Positions 9,171 to 17,784 of a DNA stretch of 64,000 bases are shown here, piece by piece (the first letter of the stretch is position 1; the number at the start of each line of letters is the position of its first letter). The DNA is from Trueperella bernardiae. GTDB taxonomy: Bacteria; Actinomycetota; Actinomycetes; Actinomycetales; Actinomycetaceae. Below the pieces are notes generated by a model. The model saw nothing but the letters and a program-made list of their open reading frames with translations. It was not told where the DNA came from and made no database searches. Location of the stretch: assembly GCF_001469025.1 (NCBI RefSeq), contig NZ_LNIZ01000005.1:112320-176319 (forward strand), read 5' to 3'. The position numbers were made by a program, and so were the translations under genes.

Positions 9171-10133
9171 ATGAAAACGATGGAAGTTACCAAAACTGTC
9201 ACCGTCCCCGACCGCGTGCCGATGATCAACATCCTCGGCCACAGGGACGAGGTGTTGCGCGCACTCGAAAAGGGGCTGGCACCGGCCACCCTCCACGTCC
9301 TCGGGCAGGGCATCACGATCAACGGCGAGCAGGCCGACGTCGAGCTCGCGGCCGAGCTCATGAGCGAACTCATCTCCGTGGCCGCCACCGGCGAACACAT
9401 GACCGTGGACGCGGTGGAACGCGCGCTCGCTATCATGCGATCGGGGCTGGCCAAGCCCACTGACCTGCTGAGCACCGACATCCTCACCAACCGGGGCAAG
9501 ACGATCCGGCCCAAGACCCTCGGGCAGAAGGCCTACGTGGACGCGATCGACGAGGCCACGATCACGTTCGGTATTGGCCCGGCCGGAACGGGCAAGACCT
9601 ACCTGGCGATGGCGAAGGCCGTGGTGGCCCTCCAACGCAAGGAGGTCTCGCGCATCATCCTCACCCGCCCGGTGGTGGAGGCCGGCGAGTCGCTGGGCTT
9701 CCTGCCCGGCTCGCTGAACGACAAGGTCGATCCGTACATGCGCCCGCTCTATGATGCGCTGTACGACATGATTGACCCGGACGCGATCCTCAAGCTGCTG
9801 GCGGCCGGCACGATCGAGGTGGCGCCGCTGGCCTACATGCGCGGGCGCACCCTGTCGAACGCGTTCGTCATCCTCGACGAGGCGCAAAACACCACGCCGG
9901 AGCAGATGAAGATGTTCCTCACGCGCCTCGGCTTCCACTCGAAGATGGTGGTAACGGGCGACCTGACCCAGGTGGACCTGCCGTCGAAGAAGACCTCGGG
10001 CTTGGCGCTCGTGCGCCGGATCCTGCGCGACGTGGACAAGATCAAGTTCATTGAGTTGGGATCGGCCGACGTGGTGCGCCACCGGCTGGTGGCCGACATC
10101 ATCGACGCCTACGCACGATATGACGCCGAGTGA
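9171..10133 (+). CDS. phoH: PhoH-like ATPase
   Basis: A 320-residue PhoH2-type P-loop protein. The Walker A motif GPAGTGKT is near residues 136-143. It is followed by [17 protein letters not shown], the acidic Walker B-like [15 protein letters not shown], and [10 protein letters not shown]. An N-terminal KH-like segment ([18 protein letters not shown]) is present. It is always found next to ybeY in this neighbourhood, where a role in rRNA processing or RNA metabolism is suspected. The start is ATG 9171, or ATG 9180 three codons later; both follow the rsmE stop directly. Confidence 0.92.
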   Translation: MKTMEVTKTVTVPDRVPMINILGHRDEVLRALEKGLAPATLHVLGQGITINGEQADVELAAELMSELISVAATGEHMTVDAVERALAIMRSGLAKPTDLLSTDILTNRGKTIRPKTLGQKAYVDAIDEATITFGIGPAGTGKTYLAMAKAVVALQRKEVSRIILTRPVVEAGESLGFLPGSLNDKVDPYMRPLYDALYDMIDPDAILKLLAAGTIEVAPLAYMRGRTLSNAFVILDEAQNTTPEQMKMFLTRLGFHSKMVVTGDLTQVDLPSKKTSGLALVRRILRDVDKIKFIELGSADVVRHRLVADIIDAYARYDAE

Positions 10134-10138
10134 GGAAA

Positions 10139-10651
10139 ATGATTGAGGTAAACGACGAATCGGGTTTCGAACCGGCGGTGGGCGTGACGGAGGTCAGCGA
10201 GCTGGCCTCCTACGTGCTCGAGCAGATGCGGGTGCACCCGCGCGCTGACCTGTCGGTGATCTTCGTAGACGAGGCAGCGATGGAGCAGCTACATCTGGAG
10301 TGGATGGACCTGCCCGGCCCCACCGACGTGCTGTCCTTCCCGATGGACGAGATCCGCCCTGCCCCGCTCGGCACCGAGCCCAAGCCCGGGATGCTGGGCG
10401 ACATTGTGGTGTGCCCGGCGGTGGCGAAGCGGCAGGCCCTGAAATCGGGGCATGCCACGATGGAGGAGATCTTGCTCCTCGTCACCCACGGTATCTTGCA
10501 CCTGCTCGGCTACGATCACGCCGAGCCGGAGGAGAAGGAGGAGATGTTCGACCTCCAGCGCCGCCTGCTGCTCACCTTCCTGGCGCGCAAGCCGCACGAT
10601 TACGGCTCGGGGAACATCGACGACATCGCTCCGACGGTCGACGATGATTGA
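10139..10651 (+). CDS. ybeY: Endoribonuclease YbeY (16S rRNA 3'-end maturation)
   Basis: A 170-residue metal-dependent RNase with the zinc motif HGILHLLGYDH and the typical WMDLPGPTDVLSFPMDE segment. YbeY takes part in 16S rRNA 3' maturation and ribosome quality control. I prefer ATG 10139 because the protein then begins MIEVNDESG, as actinobacterial YbeY proteins do. GTG 10130, overlapping the phoH stop, is in frame and possible. The C-terminus overlaps the next gene by 8 nt. Confidence 0.94.
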   Translation: MIEVNDESGFEPAVGVTEVSELASYVLEQMRVHPRADLSVIFVDEAAMEQLHLEWMDLPGPTDVLSFPMDEIRPAPLGTEPKPGMLGDIVVCPAVAKRQALKSGHATMEEILLLVTHGILHLLGYDHAEPEEKEEMFDLQRRLLLTFLARKPHDYGSGNIDDIAPTVDDD

Positions 10652-11897
10652 GTCCGAAGTCTCGCTCACCCTGGCCAGTGTGGTGGCGATTGTTGCCCTG
10701 CTCGGCACGATCCTCACCAACATCACGCTCCAGGCTCTGCACACAATCACGCACCCGCGCGTGCGCCAGGCGATCGAGGAGGGCAACGCGGGGGAGCACC
10801 TGGCCCGGATCTACGAGCGGCGCCCGGCCACATTGGCGGCGGTCACGGCCGTCCACAACGTATTCCTCATGCTGCTCGGGCTGGGCGTGTTCACCCTCAT
10901 CACGGATTTCGTACATGCCGCTTGGCTCGTGTGGATCGTGACGCTCGTTGTCGCCGTGCTCGCGCTCATGGGCACGGGCCTACTCCTGCCCGCGCACCTC
11001 GGCGCCAAATACCCCGTCCAGGCGCTGCGGGTGGGCGACGCCGTGCTGTGGCCGCTCGCCCGGCTCGGCTCGGTGTTCGTCACCCGGCGCGAGACGGCGG
11101 AGGAGGAACGGGAGACGAGGTACGAGGACGAGCTGCAGGTGATGGTGGAGCGCGTTTCGGAGTCCGAGGTGCTGGAGGACGACGAGCGCTCGATGCTGCA
11201 CTCGGTTTTCGAGCTGTCGCACACGATCGTGCGCGAGGTGATGGTGCCGCGCACCGACATGATCTCGATCGACGCGACGGAGGATCTGGACCACGCCATC
11301 TCGCTCTTCACCCGCTCGGGCTTTTCCCGCGTGCCCGTAATTGGCGAGTCCTCCGACGACCTGCTGGGGGTTGCCTACCTTAAGGACGTGGTGCGCCGCA
11401 TCCACCGCCGCACCGACACCGAGGGCCTCCTGGTGAGCGACGTCATGCGCGAGGCCCAGTTCGTGCCCGAGTTCATGCTGGCCGACGACCTGCTGGCCCA
11501 CATGCAGGCCACCCAGAACCACATCGCCTTCGCGGTGGACGAGTGGGGCGGCATCGCCGGCCTCGTCACGATCGAGGACCTGCTCGAGGAGCTGGTGGGC
11601 GAGATGGTCGACGAACACGACCGGGCTCTGCCCGAGGTGGAGCAGATCGACGACGGCGTCTTCCGCGTCCCGGCCCGCATGCCGATCGACGAGGTGGCCG
11701 AGCTCTTTGGCATCGATGTTGACGACGACGACGTGGAGTCGATCGGCGGTCTTCTTGCGAAGGGTTTGGGTAAGATACCCATCTCAGGATCGGAGGCGAC
11801 GATCGCCGGCTTGGTGCTAGCGGCGGACCGGTTCGAGGGTCGCCGCAAGCGGCTGGTGAGTGTCATTGTGAAAAGAGCGCAGGATGAAGATGAGTGA
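10644..11897 (+). CDS. CNNM/CorC-family membrane protein with CBS pair
   Basis: A 417-residue hemolysin-C/CNNM-type protein. The N-terminal DUF21/CNNM region has about three hydrophobic helices (residues 1-150). It is followed by a CBS-domain pair (the VMVPRTDMISID and FVPEFMLADDLL regions, with AFAVDEWGGIAGLVTIEDLLEELVGE) and a CorC_HlyC C-terminal domain. Family members are implicated in Mg2+/Co2+ transport or efflux; the ion here is not determined. The ATG at 10644 overlaps the ybeY end. The stop overlaps era by 14 nt. Confidence 0.9.
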   Translation: MIESEVSLTLASVVAIVALLGTILTNITLQALHTITHPRVRQAIEEGNAGEHLARIYERRPATLAAVTAVHNVFLMLLGLGVFTLITDFVHAAWLVWIVTLVVAVLALMGTGLLLPAHLGAKYPVQALRVGDAVLWPLARLGSVFVTRRETAEEERETRYEDELQVMVERVSESEVLEDDERSMLHSVFELSHTIVREVMVPRTDMISIDATEDLDHAISLFTRSGFSRVPVIGESSDDLLGVAYLKDVVRRIHRRTDTEGLLVSDVMREAQFVPEFMLADDLLAHMQATQNHIAFAVDEWGGIAGLVTIEDLLEELVGEMVDEHDRALPEVEQIDDGVFRVPARMPIDEVAELFGIDVDDDDVESIGGLLAKGLGKIPISGSEATIAGLVLAADRFEGRRKRLVSVIVKRAQDEDE

Positions 11898-12795
11898 GTT
11901 TGAGGATTTCCGGGCCGGATTCGTCTCGGTGGTCGGCCGCCCGAACGCGGGTAAGTCGACGTTGCTGAACGCGATGGTGGGCACGAAGATCGCCATCACC
12001 GCCGATCAGCCCGAGACCACACGCCGGGTGATCCGGGGCATCGTCCAGCTGGAGGCGGGCCAGCTCATCGTGGTGGACACCCCCGGGCTGCACCGCCCCC
12101 GCACGCTCCTGGGCGAGAGGCTCAACGACATGGTGGGGGAGGCGCTATCCGATGTGGACGCCGTGGCCCTGTGCATGCCGGCCGACGAGCCGACCGGCCC
12201 GGGCGACCGCTTCCTGCTTGACCTGGTGAAAAAGACTGGCGCGCCGATCCTGGCCGTCATCACGAAGATGGACAAAGTGACGAAGGACGCGCTGGCCGAG
12301 CGCATCATCGAGATCTCCCAGATGCACGAGTTCGCTGAGATCGTGCCCGTGTCTGCCGTGGCCGGCGAGCAGGTGGGCCTGCTGGCCAGCCTTCTGCTCG
12401 AGCGCATGCCGCTCAGCCCACCCCTGTACCCGCGCGATTCTGTGACGGATGAAACAGAGGAGGATCGCATCGCCGAGCTCATCCGCGAGGCCGCGCTGGT
12501 GGGCGTGCGTGAGGAGCTGCCGCACTCGATCGCGGTCGTCGTCGACGAGATGGAGGAGCGGCCGCGGCGCGAGGGGGAGCCCGTGCTGGCGATCCACGCG
12601 AGCCTGTACGTAGAGCGTGAGTCTCAGAAGGGCATCATCATCGGCCGGGGCGGGGCGCGCCTGAAGCGGGTGGGGCGCTCCTCGCGCGAGTCGATTGAGG
12701 CGATGCTCGGCCGCCAGGTCTACCTGAACCTTTTCGTCAAGGTGGCCAAGGATTGGCAGCGCGACCCGAAGCTTTTGGGGCGGCTCGGCTTTTGA
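11884..12795 (+). CDS. era: GTPase Era
   Basis: A 303-residue Ras-like GTPase with a C-terminal KH domain that binds 16S rRNA and assists 30S assembly. G1 is GRPNAGKST (residues 18-26), G3 DTPG, G4 TKMD, and the KH core is IIIGRGGARLKRVG. It starts inside the end of the preceding gene (ATG 11884, or ATG 11890 two codons later). It is followed, with 4 nt of overlap, by the alpha/beta hydrolase gene. Confidence 0.96.
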   Translation: MKMSEFEDFRAGFVSVVGRPNAGKSTLLNAMVGTKIAITADQPETTRRVIRGIVQLEAGQLIVVDTPGLHRPRTLLGERLNDMVGEALSDVDAVALCMPADEPTGPGDRFLLDLVKKTGAPILAVITKMDKVTKDALAERIIEISQMHEFAEIVPVSAVAGEQVGLLASLLLERMPLSPPLYPRDSVTDETEEDRIAELIREAALVGVREELPHSIAVVVDEMEERPRREGEPVLAIHASLYVERESQKGIIIGRGGARLKRVGRSSRESIEAMLGRQVYLNLFVKVAKDWQRDPKLLGRLGF

Positions 12796-14282
12796 TCAGT
12801 TTACGTGCGCGCAAGCCCTCACTCGTCCTGCTGTGGGTGCTCGCCGTTCTGGTTCTTGGCACGTGGGGTGCGTGGGCGGGGCCGAACTGGAACCCGCAGC
12901 CGATGACGAACCTCATCGCGCCCGAAACCGCGGACACGGCCATCGTCTCCTCCTCGCGTACCGTGCCGCTTGACACGTACGAGGTGGCGACGTCGGTGCA
13001 CGACGTCGCCATGGAGGACGGCACCACGATCGAGTTGACACTGCGCGAGCCGGTGGGGGTGAAGGGACAGAGCCCTGGCGTCGTGTTCCTGCACGGCACG
13101 GGCACATCCTCGCACGAGGCCTTCGAGGAGCACGCCCAGTGGCTGGCCTCCGCCGGGATCGTGACGGCAGTCCCGGACAAGCTGCTCGAGCACTACACCA
13201 CCTTCGAACGCGACTACCTGGGACTCGCCCGCGGGTATGAGACGGTGGCCGAGTGGCTGCGCGATCAGGACTCGGTCTACGCTCGTGACGTGGGCTACTA
13301 CGGAGAGTCCGAGGGCGCGCTCGTTGCGCCCGTGGCGGTTGCCGATGACGCCGAGGCGGCCTTCCTCATCCTCATCTCCGACCCGGCCATGCCGATCCGC
13401 GACCAGGGGGCGCTCGCCGCGGACGCCTACCTGCGCAACGTGGGCGTACCACCGGTCATCTACCAGGGCATCCCGCGCCTCATTACGGGCGCGATCGCAG
13501 CGGGCGACTTCCAGTACGCCACGTTTGACCCGCGCCCCTACCACAAGCAAATCACGGTGCCGGTGATGATGGCCTACGGCACCCACGACCTGTCGATGCC
13601 GATCGTGCAGGGCCCGATCGAGGTGGGGGAGAGCCTGCAGGAGGCGGGCAACAACGATCTGTTGGTGCGTTACTACGAGGGTGCCGACCACGGGCTGCGG
13701 ATCGATGGCGAGCTGCAGGCCCGCCCCTTCCAGGACATCGCGAACTTCATCAACGGCCTGCCGTCTTCGGCCCGGCTCAGCCCGAAGGTGGCGGGTGCCC
13801 AGCCGCACCAGGCCTTCACGGCGCAGACGCTTGACACCCCGCGCTGGTTCGGTTCGGGGACCGCGATGTTCGCGATCCTCGCCTCGGGCCTCATGCTCAC
13901 CGTGATCGGATCGCTACTCCTGCTGTCGGGCCACTTTGGGATCGGGGCGCGGCAGAACTATCAGCGCGTGGGACGCCCGATCCTCATCAGCGCCGTGCTG
14001 GTGACGCTCACGTGGGTGGCCTTTCTCGCCTACCTCGTGGCGATCGCGACCTTGGCGCTGAGCTACGAGACGAACCGGTGGGTGGTCCAGGGCGGGATCC
14101 TCGCGGTGGAACTCTTGGGCCTTGCCGCGGTGTACTTCCTCGTGCGCGCGCTTGCCACGTGGCACGCCCACCCGATGCAGACCCGGCGGGCGGGGGCGGA
14201 CTTGCGCGTGATCTTCACCGGGCAGATCCTCCTCCTGTTTGCCCTGGCCTACTGGGGCATCTACCCCTCGCCGTTCTTCTAG
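12792..14282 (+). CDS. Membrane-embedded alpha/beta hydrolase
   Basis: A 496-residue protein joining a serine hydrolase domain to membrane segments. There is one N-terminal helix (about residues 8-27), and an alpha/beta hydrolase core with the oxyanion motif HGTG (His101), nucleophile GESEG (Ser173), Asp266 and His300. Four hydrophobic helices fill the last 140 residues. The catalytic domain is probably extracytoplasmic. The fold suggests an esterase, peptidase or acyltransferase-like enzyme; the substrate is unknown. The best start is TTG 12792, with GGGGCGG at 12777-12783, overlapping the era stop. It is the last gene of the hrcA operon. Confidence 0.75.
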   Translation: MISLRARKPSLVLLWVLAVLVLGTWGAWAGPNWNPQPMTNLIAPETADTAIVSSSRTVPLDTYEVATSVHDVAMEDGTTIELTLREPVGVKGQSPGVVFLHGTGTSSHEAFEEHAQWLASAGIVTAVPDKLLEHYTTFERDYLGLARGYETVAEWLRDQDSVYARDVGYYGESEGALVAPVAVADDAEAAFLILISDPAMPIRDQGALAADAYLRNVGVPPVIYQGIPRLITGAIAAGDFQYATFDPRPYHKQITVPVMMAYGTHDLSMPIVQGPIEVGESLQEAGNNDLLVRYYEGADHGLRIDGELQARPFQDIANFINGLPSSARLSPKVAGAQPHQAFTAQTLDTPRWFGSGTAMFAILASGLMLTVIGSLLLLSGHFGIGARQNYQRVGRPILISAVLVTLTWVAFLAYLVAIATLALSYETNRWVVQGGILAVELLGLAAVYFLVRALATWHAHPMQTRRAGADLRVIFTGQILLLFALAYWGIYPSPFF

Positions 14283-14299
14283 AGTGCCCGCGCTCGGCG

Positions 14300-14329
14300 T
14301 AGGATGAGGGCAGGAGGGCAGGAGGGCAG
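14300..14329 (+). repeat. Triple GAGGGCAG tandem repeat just before the PP2C gene
   Basis: Three perfect 8-bp copies of GAGGGCAG occupy 14306-14329. The last copy supplies GAGG with 6-nt spacing to the GTG at 14332, so the repeat is also the ribosome binding site. A TAGGAT hexamer at 14300-14305 is a possible -10. Changes in copy number would shift the start region; whether this happens is unknown. Confidence 0.7.
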
Positions 14330-14331
14330 GC

Positions 14332-15084
14332 GTGAGCAGGAGATTGACCGCAAGAATGGTGTGCGTGAGCGACACCGGCGCCGTCCGTGCGCGCAACGAG
14401 GACCGTTATCTGGCTCGCCCCCGGCTGTTCGCGGTGGCCGACGGCATGGGCGGGCACGCACTGGGCGACGTCGCGGCGCAGTACGCCGTGGACATGCTGG
14501 CCGAGGTGGAGGGAGACCTCGAAAGTGAGGCGGCAGCTGTCATCTCGGAGGCGCTGGCCCGGGCTGCGGAGGCGATCACGGTGCACGTGGAGGGCGAGTT
14601 TTTCGACACCCAGACCTCGCTGCTTAACCTTGGCCCCACCGCCGGCACCACGGTGGCGGGCGTGTACCTGGGCGAGGTGCCGCTCGTGTTCCACGTGGGC
14701 GACTCGCGGGTGTACCGATACCGCGCCGGCGACCTGGAACGTCTCACGCACGACCATTCGATGGTCCAGGAGATGGTAGACGCCGGTCAGATCACCGACG
14801 ACGAGGCGCACGTGCACCCCCAGAAGAACATCATCACCCGGGCTGTGGGCACCTACGGGCCGCCGGACGTGGAGTTTCGCCGCGTGGCGTTGCACGACGG
14901 CGACTTCGTGCTGTGCTGCACCGACGGGTTACACGATGAGCTAACCGACTATGAGATCGCGATGATCTTGGCCAAGGCGGTCAACATGGATGAGGCCGTC
15001 CACCTGTTGCGTGATGAGGCGCTGGCCGCGGGCGGGCACGACAACGTCACCATCGTGCTCGCGCAGGTGCGCGGAGAGGCCTAG
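14332..15084 (+). CDS. PP2C-family Ser/Thr protein phosphatase
   Basis: A 250-residue PPM/PP2C phosphatase with all metal-binding motifs: NEDR near the N-terminus, VADGMGGHALGD, GTTVAGV, VGDSRVYRYR, TDGLHDEL and GGHDN. Such enzymes reverse Ser/Thr kinase phosphorylation with Mn2+/Mg2+. No membrane segment is present, so it should be cytoplasmic, unlike PstP. No kinase gene is adjacent. The GTG start follows the triple GAGGGCAG repeat. It is monocistronic and ends upstream of the leuA leader. Confidence 0.92.
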   Translation: MSRRLTARMVCVSDTGAVRARNEDRYLARPRLFAVADGMGGHALGDVAAQYAVDMLAEVEGDLESEAAAVISEALARAAEAITVHVEGEFFDTQTSLLNLGPTAGTTVAGVYLGEVPLVFHVGDSRVYRYRAGDLERLTHDHSMVQEMVDAGQITDDEAHVHPQKNIITRAVGTYGPPDVEFRRVALHDGDFVLCCTDGLHDELTDYEIAMILAKAVNMDEAVHLLRDEALAAGGHDNVTIVLAQVRGEA

Positions 15085-15107
15085 CCGCCCACAACGTGGA
15101 ATATCGC

Positions 15108-15135
15108 TTGCGCGCGGGTAGGGCGCCGGTAGGGT
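15108..15135 (+). promoter_or_regulatory. Promoter of the leuA leader transcript
   Basis: TTGCGC (15108-15113), a 16-nt spacer and TAGGGT (15130-15135) form a sigma-70-like promoter. The ATG of the leader peptide starts 6 nt after the -10, so the leader peptide would be translated from a leaderless mRNA. Confidence 0.6.
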
Positions 15136-15141
15136 AGTGCC

Positions 15142-15186
15142 ATGTTCACGCTCCTGCTTAGGTGCCGCGGCGAGGTCACTGGCTGA
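15142..15186 (+). CDS. leuA leader peptide (MFTLLLRCRGEVTG)
   Basis: A 14-codon frame begins at ATG 15142 and ends at TGA 15184-15186. It has three consecutive Leu codons (CTC CTG CTT, 15151-15159). It lies between a promoter and a terminator-like hairpin, 57 nt upstream of leuA, the arrangement of a leucine-sensing attenuator. Leader-peptide attenuation of leuA has been proposed for Actinobacteria. A ribosome stalled at the Leu codons would cover the 5' arm of the hairpin (from 15165). No ribosome binding site is seen; a leaderless start fits the -10 position. Confidence 0.7.
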   Translation: MFTLLLRCRGEVTG

Positions 15187-15204
15187 CACCTCTCCGCGGG
15201 TTTT
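15165..15204 (+). terminator. Attenuator hairpin upstream of leuA
   Basis: A 12-nt arm at 15165-15176 pairs with 15188-15199 with a single mismatch (CCGCGGCGAGGT against ACCTCTCCGCGG). The loop is 11 nt, and GTTTT follows at 15200-15204. The leader-peptide stop codon lies in the loop. This looks like an intrinsic terminator controlled by leader translation. Confidence 0.65.
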
Positions 15205-15242
15205 CGTGTTGGCTAACCGTTTACACAACTTTGGGAGAGACC

Positions 15243-17012
15243 ATGAAAACAGCAGGCTTTGGAACGCAGCAGCAACCCACCCCGATGCCGATCGCGAAGT
15301 ACCGTCATTTCCTTGACTCCAACCCGGTGAGCCTTCCGGATCGCACGTGGCCGAACAACCGAATCACGAAGGCCCCGCGTTGGCTGTCCACCGACCTTCG
15401 TGACGGCAACCAGGCGCTTATCGACCCGATGGACCCGGCGAAGAAGCGCAAGATGTTTGACCTGCTGGTGGCGATCGGGCTGAAAGAGATCGAGGTGGGC
15501 TTCCCGGCGGCGTCGAAGGCGGACTTCGATTTCGTGCGCTCGCTCGTGGAGGATGACGCGGTGCCCGAGGACGTGACGATCTCAGTGCTAACCCAGAGCC
15601 GGCCGGAGATTATCCACCGCACGGTGGACGCCCTGCAGGGCCTGCCGCGTGCTACCGTGCACCTCTACAACGCCACCGCCCCGGTGTTCCGCGATGTCGT
15701 GTTCAACATGAACCGCGAGCAGATCAAGCAGCTCGCCGTCGCCGGCTCTCAGGACCTCGTGTCCTACATGGAAAAGAGCTTCGACGACCACACGATTGTG
15801 GGCTTGGAGTATTCGCCAGAGATCTTCGTGGACACCGAGCTCGACTTCGCGCTCGAGGTGTGCGAGGCGGTCATGGACGTGTGGCAGCCCGGCCCGGACC
15901 GGGAGATCATCCTCAACCTGCCTACCACCGTGGAGCGCTCCACCCCGAACGTGTACGCCGATCAGATCGAGTGGATGAGTCGCAACCTCTCCCGGCGCGA
16001 GCACATCGCCCTGTCGGCCCACAATCACAACGACCGCGGCACGGGGGTGGCCACCACCGAGTTGGCCCTGCTCGCCGGCGTCGACAGGGTGGAGGGATGC
16101 CTGTTCGGCCAGGGCGAGCGCACCGGCAACGTGGACCTGGTGACCGTGGCCCTCAACCTCTTCTCCAACGGGATCGACCCCCAGCTCGACCTGTCGAACC
16201 TGGACGAGATCCGCCGCACTGTTGAACACTGCACCCAGATGGAGGTCCCGCCCCGCACCCCTTACGGCGGCGACCTCGTTTACACCAGCTTCTCCGGCTC
16301 CCACCAGGACGCCATCAAGAAGGGCTTCGCCTCCCGCGCCCGCAAGGTTATCGCCGCCGGCGGGGACGAGAACGCGGTGCTGTGGGAGATGCCCTACCTG
16401 CCGATAGATCCGAAGGACGTGGGCCGGTCCTACGAGGCCGTGGTCCGCGTCAACTCCCAGTCCGGCAAGGGCGGGGTGGCTTACCTCCTGTCCTCTACGC
16501 GAGACCTGGACCTGCCGCGCCGCCTCCAGGTGGAGGTGTCCAACCTTGTCCAGCACCGCACGGACGTGATCGGCGGGGAGGTCACGGCCGACGAGCTGTG
16601 GAAGATCTTCGTGGACGAGTACCTGCCCTACACCGCGGCCGAGGGCCTGCGCCCCTGGGGCCGCTACTCCCTGCGCGGCACTACGGTCACGACGGCGGAC
16701 GAGGGCCACCAGACCGTCCTCACCGTCACGCTGTCCGAACGCGACGGCGATGAGGTGAGCGAGTCCACGGTGGCTGCCACCGGTAACGGCCCGATCGACG
16801 CCTTCACGGCCGCGCTCGCCAAGCTCGGCATCGACGTCGGGGTGCTTGACTACGCCGAGCACGCCCTGTCGTCGGGCGGGGACGCCACGGCCGCCTCGTA
16901 CGTCGAGTGCGAGATCGGCGGCCAGGTGATGTGGGGCGTGGGCCTCGACCCGTCCACCGTCACCGCCGCCTTCAAGGCCATCGTGTCTGCCGTCAACCGC
17001 GCCCTGCGCTAG
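15243..17012 (+). CDS. leuA: 2-isopropylmalate synthase LeuA
   Basis: A 589-residue enzyme of the long actinobacterial LeuA2 type. It condenses acetyl-CoA with 2-oxoisovalerate, the first step of leucine synthesis. The TIM-barrel signature LSTDLRDGNQALIDPM and the metal ligands in SAHNHNDRG are present. The C-terminal regulatory domain (about residues 430-589) that binds leucine for feedback inhibition is complete. ATG 15243 is chosen with GGGAGAG upstream; the frame is open further up through the attenuator but without a ribosome binding site. Expression is probably controlled by the leader just upstream. Confidence 0.96.
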   Translation: MKTAGFGTQQQPTPMPIAKYRHFLDSNPVSLPDRTWPNNRITKAPRWLSTDLRDGNQALIDPMDPAKKRKMFDLLVAIGLKEIEVGFPAASKADFDFVRSLVEDDAVPEDVTISVLTQSRPEIIHRTVDALQGLPRATVHLYNATAPVFRDVVFNMNREQIKQLAVAGSQDLVSYMEKSFDDHTIVGLEYSPEIFVDTELDFALEVCEAVMDVWQPGPDREIILNLPTTVERSTPNVYADQIEWMSRNLSRREHIALSAHNHNDRGTGVATTELALLAGVDRVEGCLFGQGERTGNVDLVTVALNLFSNGIDPQLDLSNLDEIRRTVEHCTQMEVPPRTPYGGDLVYTSFSGSHQDAIKKGFASRARKVIAAGGDENAVLWEMPYLPIDPKDVGRSYEAVVRVNSQSGKGGVAYLLSSTRDLDLPRRLQVEVSNLVQHRTDVIGGEVTADELWKIFVDEYLPYTAAEGLRPWGRYSLRGTTVTTADEGHQTVLTVTLSERDGDEVSESTVAATGNGPIDAFTAALAKLGIDVGVLDYAEHALSSGGDATAASYVECEIGGQVMWGVGLDPSTVTAAFKAIVSAVNRALR

Positions 17013-17025
17013 AGCGGCGGCCCGG

Positions 17026-17041
17026 GCCCCTATAATGGGGC
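17026..17041 (+). promoter_or_regulatory. Leaderless recO promoter: TATAAT flanked by an inverted repeat
   Basis: A perfect TATAAT (17031-17036) lies 7 nt before the recO ATG at 17044. It is flanked by GCCCC (17026-17030) and GGGGC (17037-17041), so the -10 sits in the loop of a 5-bp inverted repeat. No clear -35 is seen. Confidence 0.6.
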
Positions 17042-17043
17042 GC

Positions 17044-17784
17044 ATGAAGACCTACCGTGACGATGCGATCGTGCTTCGCTGCCATGACCTGGGCGAAGCC
17101 GATCGCATCATCACGATGCTCTCCCGCCACAACGGCAAGATCCGGGCGGTGGCCAAGGGCGTGCGGCGTACCAAGTCCCGCTTCGGGGCGCGCGTGGAGC
17201 CCTTCTCCATGATCGATGTCCAGCTCTACCGCGGCCGCACCCTCGATACGATCACCCAGGTCGAATCCCGCAACCAGTACGGGCGCACCCTCGTCGCAGA
17301 ATACGACGCGTACACGTGTGCCTCCGCCATGCTTGAACTTGCCGACCGCCTGACCGACGACCACCCCGAACCCGCGCAGTTCTCCCTCCTCCACGGGGCG
17401 CTCCACGCGCTAGCGACCGGCGCCCACGCGCCGACGCTCGTGCTGCACTCCTACATGCTGCGCGCGATGTCGCTGTCGGGCTGGGAGCTGGCGGTCTTCG
17501 AGTGCGCCAAGTGCGGCGCGCCCGGCCCGCACGAGGCCTTCCACGTCCACAGCGGCGGGGCGGTGTGCGACGACTGCCGGCCGCCGGGCGCCACGATCCC
17601 GTCGGTGGAGGCCTGGCAGCTCATCGGCGCGCTGAGCGTGGGGGACTGGTCGATCGCGGACGCCTCGGGGAGCGCCGCGCGTCGTCAAGCGGCAGCCCTC
17701 ATCGGCGCGTTCGTGCAGTGGCAGCTGGAATCGAAGATGAAGTCGCTTGCGCTGGTGGGCGCGGAAGGGGGAGGCCATGGCTGA
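17044..17784 (+). CDS. recO: DNA repair protein RecO
   Basis: A 246-residue recombination mediator of the RecFOR pathway that helps load RecA. The N-terminal OB fold begins MKTYRDDAIVLRCHDLGEAD. The C-terminal part has a Cys4 zinc site, CAKC and CDDC. I place the start at ATG 17044; the upstream in-frame ATG at 17035 lies inside the TATAAT box. The 3' end overlaps uppS by 8 nt, a typical actinobacterial recO-uppS pair. Confidence 0.95.
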   Translation: MKTYRDDAIVLRCHDLGEADRIITMLSRHNGKIRAVAKGVRRTKSRFGARVEPFSMIDVQLYRGRTLDTITQVESRNQYGRTLVAEYDAYTCASAMLELADRLTDDHPEPAQFSLLHGALHALATGAHAPTLVLHSYMLRAMSLSGWELAVFECAKCGAPGPHEAFHVHSGGAVCDDCRPPGATIPSVEAWQLIGALSVGDWSIADASGSAARRQAAALIGAFVQWQLESKMKSLALVGAEGGGHG

